64,000 bases of DNA, taken from Janibacter indicus (lineage in GTDB: Bacteria; Actinomycetota; Actinomycetes; Actinomycetales; Dermatophilaceae). The stretch covers positions 62,001 through 126,000 of the forward strand of contig NZ_FWXN01000007.1 in the NCBI RefSeq assembly GCF_900176385.1, read 5' to 3'. Shown here piece by piece: positions 1 to 8,690 of this stretch (position 1 is its first letter; each line of letters begins with the position of its first letter). A program made the translations under genes and the position numbers. The notes beneath the pieces are model-generated. The model was not told the DNA's origin. It made no database searches and worked only from the letters and a program-made list of their open reading frames with translations.

Positions 1-639
1 TGCGCGGGCTACTGCCACGCGATCTCCGTGGCCAACGACATGGTGCGGGTCGGCACCGCCGAGCACGTCCTCGTCGTCGGGGTCGAAAAGCTGCTGGACT
101 TCACCGACCCGCAGGACCGCGGCTCCGCCTTCATCTTCGGCGACGGCGCCGGGGCGGCCATCGTCTCCCGGAGCGAGACACCGGGCATCGGGCCCACCGT
201 GTGGGGCAGCGACGGCGACAAGCACCGCTTCATCACCCAGCGCGACGCGTGGACGCAGCTGCGCGACGACCGCGACCTGCGCTGGCCGGCGATCATCATG
301 GAAGGCCCGAGCGTCTTCCGCTGGGCCGTGTGGTCGATGGCCAAGGAGGCCCAGCGCGCCCTCGACGCCGCCGGGGTGCGTGCCGACGAGCTCGCCGCCT
401 TCATCCCCCACCAGGCCAACGTGCGGATCATCGACCAGATGGCCAAGACCCTCGGCCTGCCCCCGGACCTGCCGATCGCCCGCGACATCGTCACCACCGC
501 CAACACCTCGGCCGCCTCGGTCCCCCTCGCCATGGAGCGCATGCTCCGCGAGGGCGAGGTCGAGCCCGGCGGTCTGGCACTGCAGATCGGCTTCGGCGCC
601 GGTCTCGTCTGGGCCGCGCAGGTCGTGACCCTCCCCTAG
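1..639 (+). CDS. fabH: beta-ketoacyl-ACP synthase III (FabH), C-terminal part
   Basis: Condenses acyl-CoA with malonyl-ACP to start each fatty acid chain (cytosolic FASII). The gene is cut by the window edge. The first codon in frame is the Cys of the CAGY stretch, the expected active-site Cys of the family, so everything N-terminal to the nucleophile is missing. The other two catalytic residues are visible: His in IPHQANVRI (near 409-435) and Asn in TTANTSAAS (near 493-519). It is followed by acpP, fabF and accD on the same strand, the usual actinobacterial fab cluster. It ends at a TAG stop 69 bases before acpP. The identification is secure; only the start is unseen. Confidence 0.93.
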   Translation, partial: CAGYCHAISVANDMVRVGTAEHVLVVGVEKLLDFTDPQDRGSAFIFGDGAGAAIVSRSETPGIGPTVWGSDGDKHRFITQRDAWTQLRDDRDLRWPAIIMEGPSVFRWAVWSMAKEAQRALDAAGVRADELAAFIPHQANVRIIDQMAKTLGLPPDLPIARDIVTTANTSAASVPLAMERMLREGEVEPGGLALQIGFGAGLVWAAQVVTLP

Positions 640-708
640 TTCACCCGTCGGTCCGACGGGTCATCGGGCCAGCACACCGCCCCAACCGCACACACAAGGA
701 GCAGTTCC

Positions 709-960
709 ATGGCATTCAGCGACCAGGAGATCCTCGACGGCCTCGCCGAGATCGTCTCGGAGGAGACCGGTGTCGACGCGTCCGAGGTGACCGCCGACAA
801 GACCTTCACCGACGACCTCGACGTCGACTCGCTGTCGATGATGACGATCGCCGTCACCGCCGAGGAGAAGTTCGGGGCCAAGATCCCCGACGAGGAGGTC
901 AAGAACCTCAAGACCGTCGGCGACGCCGTCAACTTCATCAAGGCCAACCAGGCGGCCTGA
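709..960 (+). CDS. acpP: acyl carrier protein
   Basis: Small acidic 83-residue carrier that holds growing acyl chains on a phosphopantetheine arm for the FASII enzymes. The attachment Ser lies in the DLDVDSLSMM stretch (residues about 40-49), and the acidic helix II after it is typical. An AAGGAG ribosome site at 696-701 sits 7 bases before the ATG. It lies between fabH and fabF. Length and motif match the family fully. Confidence 0.97.
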   Translation: MAFSDQEILDGLAEIVSEETGVDASEVTADKTFTDDLDVDSLSMMTIAVTAEEKFGAKIPDEEVKNLKTVGDAVNFIKANQAA

Positions 961-973
961 CCACGGTGACGTT

Positions 974-1000
974 CCCCCCTTCGTCATGAGCGAAGGGGGG
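974..1000 (+). terminator. hairpin between acpP and fabF
   Basis: A 10-bp perfect inverted repeat (arms 974-983 and 991-1000, CCCCCCTTCG / CGAAGGGGGG) with a 7-base loop lies 14 bases after the acpP stop. There is no T-run after it, so it may act as a partial terminator or mRNA stabiliser that keeps acpP transcript above fabF. The arms are copies of the CGAAGGGGG word that recurs across the window. Confidence 0.55.
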
Positions 1001-1040
1001 AGCCGCCCGGTCCTCGTCCACCGACCCACAGGAGCCCCGC

Positions 1041-2291
1041 ATGTCCTCTCCCCGACCCACCGTCGTCGTCACCGGTCTCGGCGCCACGACCCCGCTCGGC
1101 GGGACCGCCGAGGAGACCTGGCAGTCCGTCCTCGCCGGTCGTTCCGGCGCGAGCACGCTCGATGCCTCCTGGGTCGAGGAGTACGAGCTCCCGGTGACCT
1201 TCGCCGCGCAGCTCGCCGTCCCGGTGACCGAGGTGCTCAAGAAGGTCGAGACCAAGCGCCTCGACCCCTTCGCCCAGTACGCGCTCGTCGCCGCACGTGA
1301 GGCCTGGGCCGATGCCGGCTCGCCCGAGGTCGAGCCGGAGCGCCTCGCCAGTGCCGTCGGCACCGGCATCGGTGGCGTGCAGACCCTGCTCACCGCGTGG
1401 GAGGCGCTGCGCACCAAGGGTCCTCGCCGGGTCTACCCGCTGTCGATCCCCATGCTCATGCCCAACTCCGCGTCGGGCACGGTCTCGCTCGAGTTCGGTG
1501 CCCGGGCCGGCGCCCACACCCTCGTCTCGGCCTGCTCCTCAGGCGCCGAGTCGATCGGCTACGGCGCCCACCTCATCCGCGAGGGACTGGCCGACGTCGT
1601 CATCGCCGGCGGCTCCGAGGCCTCGATCCACCCGCTGCCCATCGCCGGCTTCGCCGCGATGCAGGCCCTCTCGACGCGCAACGACTCCCCCCGGACCGCC
1701 TCGCGGCCCTATGACACCGACCGCGACGGCTTCCTCCTCGGTGAGGGCGGGGCGATCCTCGTCCTCGAGTCGGAGGAGCACGCCCGGGCACGCGGCGCCA
1801 ACATCATCTGCACCCTCGCCGGCTTCGGCGTGAGCGCCGACTCGCACCACATCGCCGCGCCCGAGCCCGAGGGCGCCGGGGCCTCCCGCGCCATGGCCGA
1901 CGCGGTGCTCGACGCCGGCGCGACGCCTTCCGACGTGTGCCACATCAATGCCCACGCGACGTCGACCCCCGTCGGCGACGTCGCCGAGGTCGCGGCGATC
2001 CGCCGGGCCTTCGGCAAGGACGCCGACCACATGGCCATCAGCGGGACGAAGTCGATGACCGGTCACCTGCTCGGCGCTGCCGGCGCCCTCGAGGCCGTCT
2101 TCGCCGCCCAGGCCGTGCGCGACCGGCTCGCTCCCCCGACGATCAACATCGACAACCTCGACCCGGCGGTCGACCTCGACATCGTGCGCGACACACCGCG
2201 CCCGCTGGGTGACGGCGACCTGCTCGTCCTCGACAACAGCTTCGGCTTCGGCGGGCACAACGTCGCCCTGGCCTTCGGGACGCACTCGTGA
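1041..2291 (+). CDS. fabF: beta-ketoacyl-ACP synthase II (FabF)
   Basis: Elongating condensing enzyme of FASII, which extends acyl-ACP with malonyl-ACP. The thiolase-fold triad is visible: Cys in SACSSGAES (about residue 161), His in INAHATSTPVGD (about 300) and His in SMTGHLLGAAGA (about 335). The C-terminal glycine-rich FGFGGHN is typical. At 416 residues it has the family's length. An AGGAG site precedes the ATG. Its TGA overlaps the GTG of accD (GTGA), suggesting translational coupling. Confidence 0.97.
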   Translation: MSSPRPTVVVTGLGATTPLGGTAEETWQSVLAGRSGASTLDASWVEEYELPVTFAAQLAVPVTEVLKKVETKRLDPFAQYALVAAREAWADAGSPEVEPERLASAVGTGIGGVQTLLTAWEALRTKGPRRVYPLSIPMLMPNSASGTVSLEFGARAGAHTLVSACSSGAESIGYGAHLIREGLADVVIAGGSEASIHPLPIAGFAAMQALSTRNDSPRTASRPYDTDRDGFLLGEGGAILVLESEEHARARGANIICTLAGFGVSADSHHIAAPEPEGAGASRAMADAVLDAGATPSDVCHINAHATSTPVGDVAEVAAIRRAFGKDADHMAISGTKSMTGHLLGAAGALEAVFAAQAVRDRLAPPTINIDNLDPAVDLDIVRDTPRPLGDGDLLVLDNSFGFGGHNVALAFGTHS

Positions 2292-3727
2292 CGCGCCAGC
2301 CCAATGCGGCCTCCGCATCGGTGTCGACGCGGACCAAGGTCCCGCGCGAGCAGGACCCGCGCAACCCCAACCACCGCATCGCTGACTTCCTCGACGACGG
2401 GTCGGTCGAGCTGATCACGGCCGACGACGACTCGGGCATGCTCGCCGCCACGGGCACCGTCGGCGGTCAGCCCATCGTCGTCTTCGCCTCCGACGCGACG
2501 ATCATGGGCGGCGCGATGGGCGTCGCCGGGTGCAGGGTCGTCGTGGCAGCCTACGAGCGGGCCCTCGCCGACGAGGTCCCGGTCGTCGGCCTGTGGCACT
2601 CCGGTGGCGCCCGCCTGCCCGAGGGTGTCGTCTCGCTGCACGCCGTCGGCGAGGTCTTCGCGATCATGACCCGCGCCTCGGGCAAGATCCCCCAGATCTC
2701 GGTCGTCATCGGTGCCGCCGCCGGCGGTGCCGCCTACGGCCCGGCCCTGACCGACATCGTCATCCTCGCCCCGGAGGGGCGCATCTTCGTCACCGGTCCC
2801 GACGTCGTCCGCTCGGTCACGGGTGAGGACGTCGACGCCCTTCGCCTCGGTGGACCCGAGCCGCACGGTCGCCGCTCCGGCGTGGTCCACGTGCTCGCCG
2901 AGTCGATCGACGACGCCTACGGTCGGGCCGGCACGCTGTGCCGGCTGCTGAGCAGCCAGGGCGACTTCGACCTCGACGCGGTGACCGACGTCGACCTCGC
3001 CGAGCAGCTGCCCGAGTCGGCCAAGCGCGCCTATGACGTGCACCCGCTCGTCGAGCAGCTCCTCGACAGCGGCGAGGTGCAGGAGCTCCACGGCCGCTGG
3101 GCACCCAACATCGTCACCACCCTCGGCCGCATGGGGGGACGCACCGTCGGCGTCATCGCCAACAACCCCATGCGCCTGGGCGGCTGCCTCGACTCCTCCT
3201 CCGCGGAGAAGGCGGCGCGCTTCGTGCGCATGTGCGATGCCTTTGGTGTCCCGCTCGTCGTGCTCGTCGACGTGCCCGGGTACCTGCCCGGCGTCGGCCA
3301 GGAGTGGGACGGCGTCGTGCGCCGCGGGGCCAAGCTGCTGCACGCCTTCGCCGAGGCCGTCGTGCCGCGGGTGACGGTCGTGACGCGCAAGACCTACGGC
3401 GGCGCCTACATCGCGATGAACTCGCGCTCGCTCGGCGCGACAAAGGTCTTCGCCTGGCCCGACGCCCACGTCGCGGTCATGGGGTCGGTCGCGGCGATCC
3501 GGATCCTCCACCGCCGCCGGCTCGCGGAGGTCGACGAGGCCGAGGTCGCCGAGGTCGAGCAGCAGCTCGCCGACGAGCACGACCGCCTGTCGGGTGGGCT
3601 GCCGCGCGCGGTCGAGATCGGTGTCGTCGACGAGATCGTCGAGCCGAGGCTGACGCGCTCGACCGTGGCGTCCGCCCTGGCGCAGGCTCCCGCTCGACGG
3701 GGTGAGCATGGGAACATTCCCCTGTGA
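2288..3727 (+). CDS. accD: acyl-CoA carboxylase carboxyltransferase (AccD-type beta subunit)
   Basis: A 479-residue carboxyltransferase that moves the carboxyl group from biotin to an acyl-CoA (acetyl or propionyl), giving malonyl- or methylmalonyl-CoA for lipid synthesis. The crotonase-like N half carries HSGGARLPEG and GAAAGGAAYGPAL (oxyanion glycines). The C half carries VDVPGYLPGVGQEWDGVVR and KTYGGAYIAMNS, hallmarks of the biotin-dependent carboxyltransferase family. GTG start inside the fabF stop (4-base overlap). Its place beside fabF suggests it supplies malonyl-CoA for FASII. Substrate preference cannot be told from sequence alone. Confidence 0.93.
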   Translation: MTRQPNAASASVSTRTKVPREQDPRNPNHRIADFLDDGSVELITADDDSGMLAATGTVGGQPIVVFASDATIMGGAMGVAGCRVVVAAYERALADEVPVVGLWHSGGARLPEGVVSLHAVGEVFAIMTRASGKIPQISVVIGAAAGGAAYGPALTDIVILAPEGRIFVTGPDVVRSVTGEDVDALRLGGPEPHGRRSGVVHVLAESIDDAYGRAGTLCRLLSSQGDFDLDAVTDVDLAEQLPESAKRAYDVHPLVEQLLDSGEVQELHGRWAPNIVTTLGRMGGRTVGVIANNPMRLGGCLDSSSAEKAARFVRMCDAFGVPLVVLVDVPGYLPGVGQEWDGVVRRGAKLLHAFAEAVVPRVTVVTRKTYGGAYIAMNSRSLGATKVFAWPDAHVAVMGSVAAIRILHRRRLAEVDEAEVAEVEQQLADEHDRLSGGLPRAVEIGVVDEIVEPRLTRSTVASALAQAPARRGEHGNIPL

Positions 3728-4149
3728 GCTTCGAACCGCCGCAGTCGCTGTCGACCGCCCAGTGCTGGGACCTGCTCGCCGCCCACGAGTTCGGGCGGCT
3801 CGCCTTCCCCCTCGTCGGCGACGTGCAGATCACCCCCCTCAACTACGCCGTCGACGGTGATCGACTGCTCTTCCGCACCGCCGAGGGCAACAAGCTGCTC
3901 GGCGTGGTCATGCATGCGCGTGTCGCGCTCGAGATCGACGAGCTGACGCAGGAGAGCGCATGGTCGGTCGTCGTGCGGGGGTCCGCGCGGGTGCTCGAGG
4001 GCGCCGAGGCCGATCGTGCCGAGCAGGTGCCGTTGCGGCCCTGGGTCGGCGACGACAAGCACCACGTCGTCGAGATCGCCCCCGACGAGGTGAGCGGTCG
4101 CCGCTTCCACCTGCACAAGCCGTGGGAGCACATGCGCGCCACCGACTGA
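3724..4149 (+). CDS. pyridoxamine 5'-phosphate oxidase-fold protein
   Basis: A 141-residue protein of the split-barrel flavin-binding (PNPOx-like) fold. The N-terminal run LAAHEFGRLAFPL, then PLNYAVDGDRLLFRT and the SAWSVVVRGSARVL strand, is the usual pattern of the small 'pyridoxamine 5'-phosphate oxidase family' proteins that bind FMN, F420 or haem. The reaction is unknown. The GTG start overlaps the accD stop by 4 bases, so it is the last gene of the fab operon. A link to lipid synthesis is positional only. Confidence 0.8.
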   Translation: MSFEPPQSLSTAQCWDLLAAHEFGRLAFPLVGDVQITPLNYAVDGDRLLFRTAEGNKLLGVVMHARVALEIDELTQESAWSVVVRGSARVLEGAEADRAEQVPLRPWVGDDKHHVVEIAPDEVSGRRFHLHKPWEHMRATD

Positions 4150-4154
4150 CGCAT

Positions 4155-4173
4155 CGGCGCCCGACAGGCGCCG
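4155..4173 (+). terminator. hairpin after the fab operon
   Basis: A 7-bp perfect stem (4155-4161 CGGCGCC, 4167-4173 GGCGCCG) with loop CGACA starts 5 bases after the stop codon and is followed by a mildly T-rich stretch. It is a likely transcription end for the fatty-acid operon. Confidence 0.5.
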
Positions 4174-4245
4174 GTTGTGTCTCGCTCCGGTCACACTCGC
4201 CGTTCCCGCGTCCCCTGACACTTGCGGGCCAGTAGGTTCTGCGTC

Positions 4246-5004
4246 ATGCCGAGCGACACCACCACCCACGAGCCCCTCGTCGTGCTCACCGACGTCAACA
4301 AGCACTTCGGGCAGCTGCACGTGCTCCAGGACATCAACCTGACCGTCGGCCGCGGCGAGGTCGTCGTCGTCATCGGTCCGTCGGGCTCGGGCAAGTCGAC
4401 GCTGTGCCGCACGATCAACCGGCTCGAGACCTACGAGTCCGGCAGCATCACCATCGACGGCCAGCCCCTGCCCGAGGAGGGCAAGGAGCTGGCCCGGCTG
4501 CGCGCCGACGTCGGCATGGTCTTCCAGTCCTTCAACCTCTTCGCCCACAAGACGATCCTCGACAACGTCACCCTCGGGCCGATGAAGGTGCGCAAGAAGT
4601 CGAAGGCGGACGCACAGCAGCGGGCCCGCGAGCTGCTCACCCGGGTCGGCGTCGAGGCCCAGGCGGACAAGTACCCGGCCCAGCTCTCCGGTGGCCAGCA
4701 GCAGCGCGTGGCGATCGCCCGCTCCCTCGCGATGGACCCCAAGGTCATGCTCTTCGACGAGCCGACCTCGGCCCTCGACCCCGAGATGATCAACGAGGTC
4801 CTCGACGTCATGGCGCAGCTGGCGCAGACCGGCATGACGATGATCGTCGTCACCCACGAGATGGGCTTCGCCCGGCGGGCGGCCGACCGCGTCGTCTTCA
4901 TGTCCGACGGGCAGATCGTCGAGACCGCCACCCCCGAGGAGTTCTTCACCAACCCGCGCAGCGACCGCGCCAAGGACTTCCTCGGCAAGATCCTCAGCCA
5001 TTGA
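4246..5004 (+). CDS. gluA: glutamate ABC transporter ATPase (GluA-like)
   Basis: ATPase subunit of a polar amino acid importer. At 252 residues it shows Walker [11 protein letters not shown]-loop MVFQSFNLF, signature LSGGQQQR, Walker [15 protein letters not shown] and H-loop VVTHEM. The gene order gluA-gluB-gluC-gluD is that of the corynebacterial glutamate uptake system. The ATG at 4246 was chosen over an in-frame TTG at 4222 because TAGGTT (4233-4238), a good -10, ends 7 bases before it and there is no Shine-Dalgarno: a probable leaderless start. Confidence 0.93.
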   Translation: MPSDTTTHEPLVVLTDVNKHFGQLHVLQDINLTVGRGEVVVVIGPSGSGKSTLCRTINRLETYESGSITIDGQPLPEEGKELARLRADVGMVFQSFNLFAHKTILDNVTLGPMKVRKKSKADAQQRARELLTRVGVEAQADKYPAQLSGGQQQRVAIARSLAMDPKVMLFDEPTSALDPEMINEVLDVMAQLAQTGMTMIVVTHEMGFARRAADRVVFMSDGQIVETATPEEFFTNPRSDRAKDFLGKILSH

Positions 5005-5067
5005 CCAGCACGACAGCTCGACCGCGGCGCACAGGGTGTGGGTCGTGACAACCAGGAGGAGAACACC

Positions 5068-5904
5068 ATGACCATGCGACGTCTCGGCGCAGCCTCAGCC
5101 GCACTCGTCCTCACCCTCGGTCTCGCCGCGTGCGGCAGCGACGACGGCGGCGGTGACGGCGGGTCCGGCGGTGACGGCGGCGACAGCATCAAGATCGGCA
5201 TCAAGTTCGACCAGCCCGGCCTGGGGCTGAAGGAGGGCAACACCTACACCGGCTTCGACGTCGACGTGGCCAACTACGTCGCCAAGGAGATGGGCAAGAC
5301 CGACGTGCAGTTCGTCCAGGCCCCGAGCAAGCAGCGCGAGGACCTCATCGCCACCGGCCAGGTGGACCTGATCTTCGCGACCTACTCGATCACCGACGAG
5401 CGCAAAGAAAAGGTCTCCTTCGCCGGCCCCTACTTCATCGCCGGCCAGGACCTCCTCGTCGCCACCGACGCCAAGATCACCGGGCCCAAGGACCTCGACG
5501 GCAAGAAGCTGTGCTCCGTCACCGGCTCCACCTCCGCGGACAACGTCAAGAAGGAGGTCCCGGGCGTCAACCTCCAGGAGTTCGACACCTACTCCAAGTG
5601 CGCGGAGGCGGTCTCCAAGGGCCAGCTCGACGCGCTGACGACCGACGACACGATCCTCGCCGGCTACGCGGCCCAGGACCAGTACAAGGGCAAGCTCAAG
5701 GTCGTCGGTGCGCCCTTCTCCGAGGAGCGCTACGGCGTCGGCCTGAAGAAGGGCGACACCGAGCTGTGCGAGCAGGTCAACGAGGCGCTGACCAAGATGG
5801 TCGACGACGGCGAGTGGGACAAGGCGGTGGAGAAGAACTTCGGGCCCGCCGGCTTCGAGGTCGACTCCGAGACCAACCCGCCGAAGCTCGACACCTGCTC
5901 CTGA
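5068..5904 (+). CDS. gluB: glutamate-binding lipoprotein (GluB-like)
   Basis: Extracytoplasmic solute-binding protein (278 residues) that delivers the ligand to GluCD. The N-terminal signal ends in the lipobox LGLAAC and is followed by a Gly/Asp linker. The mature part is a family-3 periplasmic binding fold (KFDQPGLGLKEGNTYTGFDVDVA, FAGPYFIAGQDLLV, CSVTGSTSADNVKK). AGGAGG at 5054-5059 sits 8 bases before the ATG at 5068. A second ATG at 5074 is possible. It resembles the orphan lipoprotein at 15243-16196. Confidence 0.92.
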   Translation: MTMRRLGAASAALVLTLGLAACGSDDGGGDGGSGGDGGDSIKIGIKFDQPGLGLKEGNTYTGFDVDVANYVAKEMGKTDVQFVQAPSKQREDLIATGQVDLIFATYSITDERKEKVSFAGPYFIAGQDLLVATDAKITGPKDLDGKKLCSVTGSTSADNVKKEVPGVNLQEFDTYSKCAEAVSKGQLDALTTDDTILAGYAAQDQYKGKLKVVGAPFSEERYGVGLKKGDTELCEQVNEALTKMVDDGEWDKAVEKNFGPAGFEVDSETNPPKLDTCS

Positions 5905-5912
5905 CCGACGAG

Positions 5913-5963
5913 GACGAAGGGGGCCGGCCCACCTGCGCGTGGCGGGCGTCGGCCCCCTTCGTC
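5913..5963 (+). terminator. long-arm hairpin between gluB and gluC
   Basis: A 14-bp perfect inverted repeat (5913-5926 and 5950-5963; GACGAAGGGGGCCG and its complement) with a 23-base spacer lies just after gluB and before gluC. Inside an operon such a stem usually damps read-through, so that binding protein is made in excess over permease. No poly-T follows. Confidence 0.6.
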
Positions 5964-5995
5964 CCGCCGCTGACGCCATCGACAAGGAGTAGTGG

Positions 5996-6676
5996 ATGAG
6001 CGAGCTCTTCCAGCAGTTCGACGTGTGGGGCGCCTTCTGGCTCACCATCAAGTTGGCGGTGTTCTCCCTCGCGGGGGCACTCGTGCTCGGCACGATCATC
6101 GCGATCATGCGGGTCTCGCCGGTCGCGGTCTTCCGCTTCGCCGGGAGCGCCTACGTCAACATCGTGCGCAACACCCCGCTGACCCTGATCCTCACCTTCA
6201 CGATCATGGTCATGCTCTACGACCTGGGCATCAACCTCGCCGACGAGAACAGCCCGACCTCGATCACCGACAACGGTGTGCGCTGGGCGATCGTCGGCCT
6301 GGCCGTCTACCACGCAGCCTTCGTCTGCGAGGCGATCCGCAGCGGGATCAACACCGTGCCGCCCGGACAGGCAGAGGCGGCGCGCTCGATCGGCCTGGGC
6401 TTCACCCAGAACCTGCGCCACGTCGTGCTCCCCCAGGCGATCCGCGGTGCCATCGCCCCGCTCGCCTCGGTGACCATCGCCCTGATCAAGAACACGACTG
6501 TCGCTGCGGCCATCGGCGTCGCCGAGACCGCCGCCCTCATGAGCGAGGCGATCGAGCTGCGTGCCGACCTCAACTACGTGACCTTCGCCCTCGTGGCCGG
6601 GTTCTTCCTGCTCCTCACCCTGCCGATCGGCATCGGGCTGACGAGCCTGTCGCGGCGGATGGCGGTCAAGCGATGA
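5996..6676 (+). CDS. gluC: glutamate ABC transporter permease (GluC-like)
   Basis: Membrane subunit (226 residues) of the glutamate importer, HisM/PAAT permease family. Several hydrophobic helices are visible from residue about 14 on. The EAA loop appears as EAARSIGLGFTQNLRHVVLPQA, the contact site for the ATPase. AAGGAG (5984-5989) precedes the ATG. The stop overlaps the gluD start (ATGA). Confidence 0.92.
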   Translation: MSELFQQFDVWGAFWLTIKLAVFSLAGALVLGTIIAIMRVSPVAVFRFAGSAYVNIVRNTPLTLILTFTIMVMLYDLGINLADENSPTSITDNGVRWAIVGLAVYHAAFVCEAIRSGINTVPPGQAEAARSIGLGFTQNLRHVVLPQAIRGAIAPLASVTIALIKNTTVAAAIGVAETAALMSEAIELRADLNYVTFALVAGFFLLLTLPIGIGLTSLSRRMAVKR

Positions 6677-7551
6677 GCACCCAGACCGTCCTCTTCGACA
6701 ACCCCGGCCCCCGGGCGCGGATGCGCTACCGCATCATCGCCGCGCTCGGTCTGCTCGTCGCCGCGGCGCTCGCATGGGTCGTCGTCGGCAAGCTCAACGA
6801 GTACGAGGAGTTCTCCGGCGCGAAGTGGTCGCCGATGGCGACCTGGGAGACCTGGCGCTACTACCTGCTCATCGGCCTGTGGAACACCGTCAAGGCGGCT
6901 GCCCTGTCGGTCGTCGGCGCGAGCATCTTCGGCTTCGTCTTCGGCGCGGGCCGGCTCTCCGGCAACCGGGTCGTCCGCTGGGTCAGCGGTGCGGTCGTCG
7001 AGTTCTTCCGCGCGATCCCGGTGCTGATCATGATGATCTTCTTCTTCGGGATCTACGCCTACAACGGCGTCTTCTCCGCCGACCTCAACCCGCTCGCCGC
7101 GGTCGTCACTGCACTCACCCTCTACAACGGGTCGGTCATGGCCGAGCTGCTGCGCTCGGGCGTGCACTCCCTGCCGAGCGGCCAGAGCGAGGCCGGGCTG
7201 TCGGTCGGGCTCGCCCCCGGCCAGGTCCTGCGCTCGATCCAGATCCCGCAGGCGGTCACCGCGATGCTGCCGGCCCTGGTCAGCCAGCTCGTCGTGATCC
7301 TCAAGGACACGGCGCTCGGCACGGTCATCACCTACCCGGAGCTGCTGCAGCAGGGGCAGAACCTCTCCTCGCTGCACTCCAACATCTTCGCGGCGCTGGT
7401 CGTCGTGGCGATCGTCTTCATCATCGTCAACTGGACGTTGACCTCGCTGGCCGGGCTGCTCGAGCGGCGGCTCAACCGGCGTGGTCGCACCGCGGGTGAC
7501 GCCATCGCCGCCGCCCCGACGGTGGTCGGTGCCGAGGCAGACAAGCCCTGA
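6673..7551 (+). CDS. gluD: glutamate ABC transporter permease (GluD-like)
   Basis: Second membrane subunit (292 residues), partner of GluC. It has a longer N-terminus with one extra helix (about residues 18-38), then the permease core. The EAA loop is EAGLSVGLAPGQVLRSIQIPQA, and the following segment LPALVSQLVVILKDTALG is typical of PAAT permeases. Start ATG at 6673 overlaps the gluC stop. The open frame extends upstream inside gluC, but coupling and family length favour 6673. Confidence 0.92.
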   Translation: MSTQTVLFDNPGPRARMRYRIIAALGLLVAAALAWVVVGKLNEYEEFSGAKWSPMATWETWRYYLLIGLWNTVKAAALSVVGASIFGFVFGAGRLSGNRVVRWVSGAVVEFFRAIPVLIMMIFFFGIYAYNGVFSADLNPLAAVVTALTLYNGSVMAELLRSGVHSLPSGQSEAGLSVGLAPGQVLRSIQIPQAVTAMLPALVSQLVVILKDTALGTVITYPELLQQGQNLSSLHSNIFAALVVVAIVFIIVNWTLTSLAGLLERRLNRRGRTAGDAIAAAPTVVGAEADKP

Positions 7552-7589
7552 CGAACCCCTGTCGACCTGGCGTGGGTCCGGTGCCCCGC

Positions 7590-8651
7590 TCAGGTGCGCG
7601 CGTCGCCCCGAACGCCCCCCGGAGCCGGCAGGTCCAGCACTTTCGATCGATTCAGCCGATGGACGAGGAAGGCGGTGCCGAGCCGGGTGCGCCCGAACCC
7701 GTGCAAGGGATCGAATCCGATCTCGGCCCGGATGGTGTCGACGCGGGCCTGGAGCGTGCTGTGGTGCACGTTCAGGACGCGTGCGGCCTCGCGCACGGTC
7801 TGCGTGGTGACGAGGGCGGCGACGGTCTCGAGGGCCCACGGATGGTGCGCGACCCCGCGCAGCGTGTCGGTCTGGCCGCGCTGGGCGTCGTCGGTCTCGG
7901 CCAGGAGCTCGATCAGTCCGCCGTAGGCCTCTGCCTCGACGAGCGGCTCTCCCGGCGGGTCGCACAGACGCAGCGCAACGAGGGCACTGCGGAAGGAACG
8001 ATCGAGCTCGTGTGCGGGCACGGCCACGCCCACTCCGCACGGCGACGCCATGAAGGACTCGTGGGACTCCCGGACGACGATGGTGTGGATGGGACCGAAG
8101 CGGGTGGCGATGACGTCCTCGGGTCCGGGCGGTCGTCCGTCCCAGACGGCGAAGAGGGGCGCAGCGAGGATCCGGTACTGCCCCGATGACACCAGCCCGA
8201 TGGCTGCGGCTGCCTCCAACCGTTCCTCGGGCGTGCTGCTCCGCTCGGTGAGGACGCCGAGGTGGCGGCGGTTGTCCATCGCGCGCCGCCCGTCGCCCTG
8301 CCGAATCTGAACGGCCAGGGCGAGCCGTTCCAAGATGATGGCGTCGTTGGCCCAGGGGTCGTCGTCTCGTTCGAGCCACACGGACATCTCGTCGCCGACG
8401 GACGCCGTGAGATCCTCACGGACCGAAGGTGTCGGCCCCTCGGCGACCTGCCCCTTCGCCGTGATCCGCAGCGATCGCCCGGAGTCGGGATGGGCGAACC
8501 CAGCCGTGCACCCGGCCAGGGACGCAGCGGCAGCAAGCAGGGCACGGGTGTTGACGTTGCCCACGACCAGCTCGTCGAAGCACGCGATGACACGAAGCCC
8601 CAAGCTCGCGCTGGGGTCGAGCCGAGCGATCCGCCCCAGGAGTTCCTGCAT
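7590..8651 (-). CDS. PucR/CdaR-type HTH regulator
   Basis: A 353-residue DNA-binding regulator. The C-terminal 65 residues (HPWALETVAALVTTQTVREAARVLNVHHSTLQARVD...) form the PucR C-terminal helix-turn-helix. The N-terminal 280 residues are a sensory region without a domain I can name. ATG at 8651 is preferred over the adjacent GTG (8654) because GGGAG lies 6 bases upstream of it. It follows the hydrolase gene (8691-9659) in the same direction with a 39-base gap, so it probably controls that gene and perhaps the divergent hydrolase at 9839. Confidence 0.8.
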   Translation of the reverse strand: MQELLGRIARLDPSASLGLRVIACFDELVVGNVNTRALLAAAASLAGCTAGFAHPDSGRSLRITAKGQVAEGPTPSVREDLTASVGDEMSVWLERDDDPWANDAIILERLALAVQIRQGDGRRAMDNRRHLGVLTERSSTPEERLEAAAAIGLVSSGQYRILAAPLFAVWDGRPPGPEDVIATRFGPIHTIVVRESHESFMASPCGVGVAVPAHELDRSFRSALVALRLCDPPGEPLVEAEAYGGLIELLAETDDAQRGQTDTLRGVAHHPWALETVAALVTTQTVREAARVLNVHHSTLQARVDTIRAEIGFDPLHGFGRTRLGTAFLVHRLNRSKVLDLPAPGGVRGDART

Positions 8652-8690
8652 CACCGTCTCCCTTTCGACGTCACCCCCGCACCGGTGACC

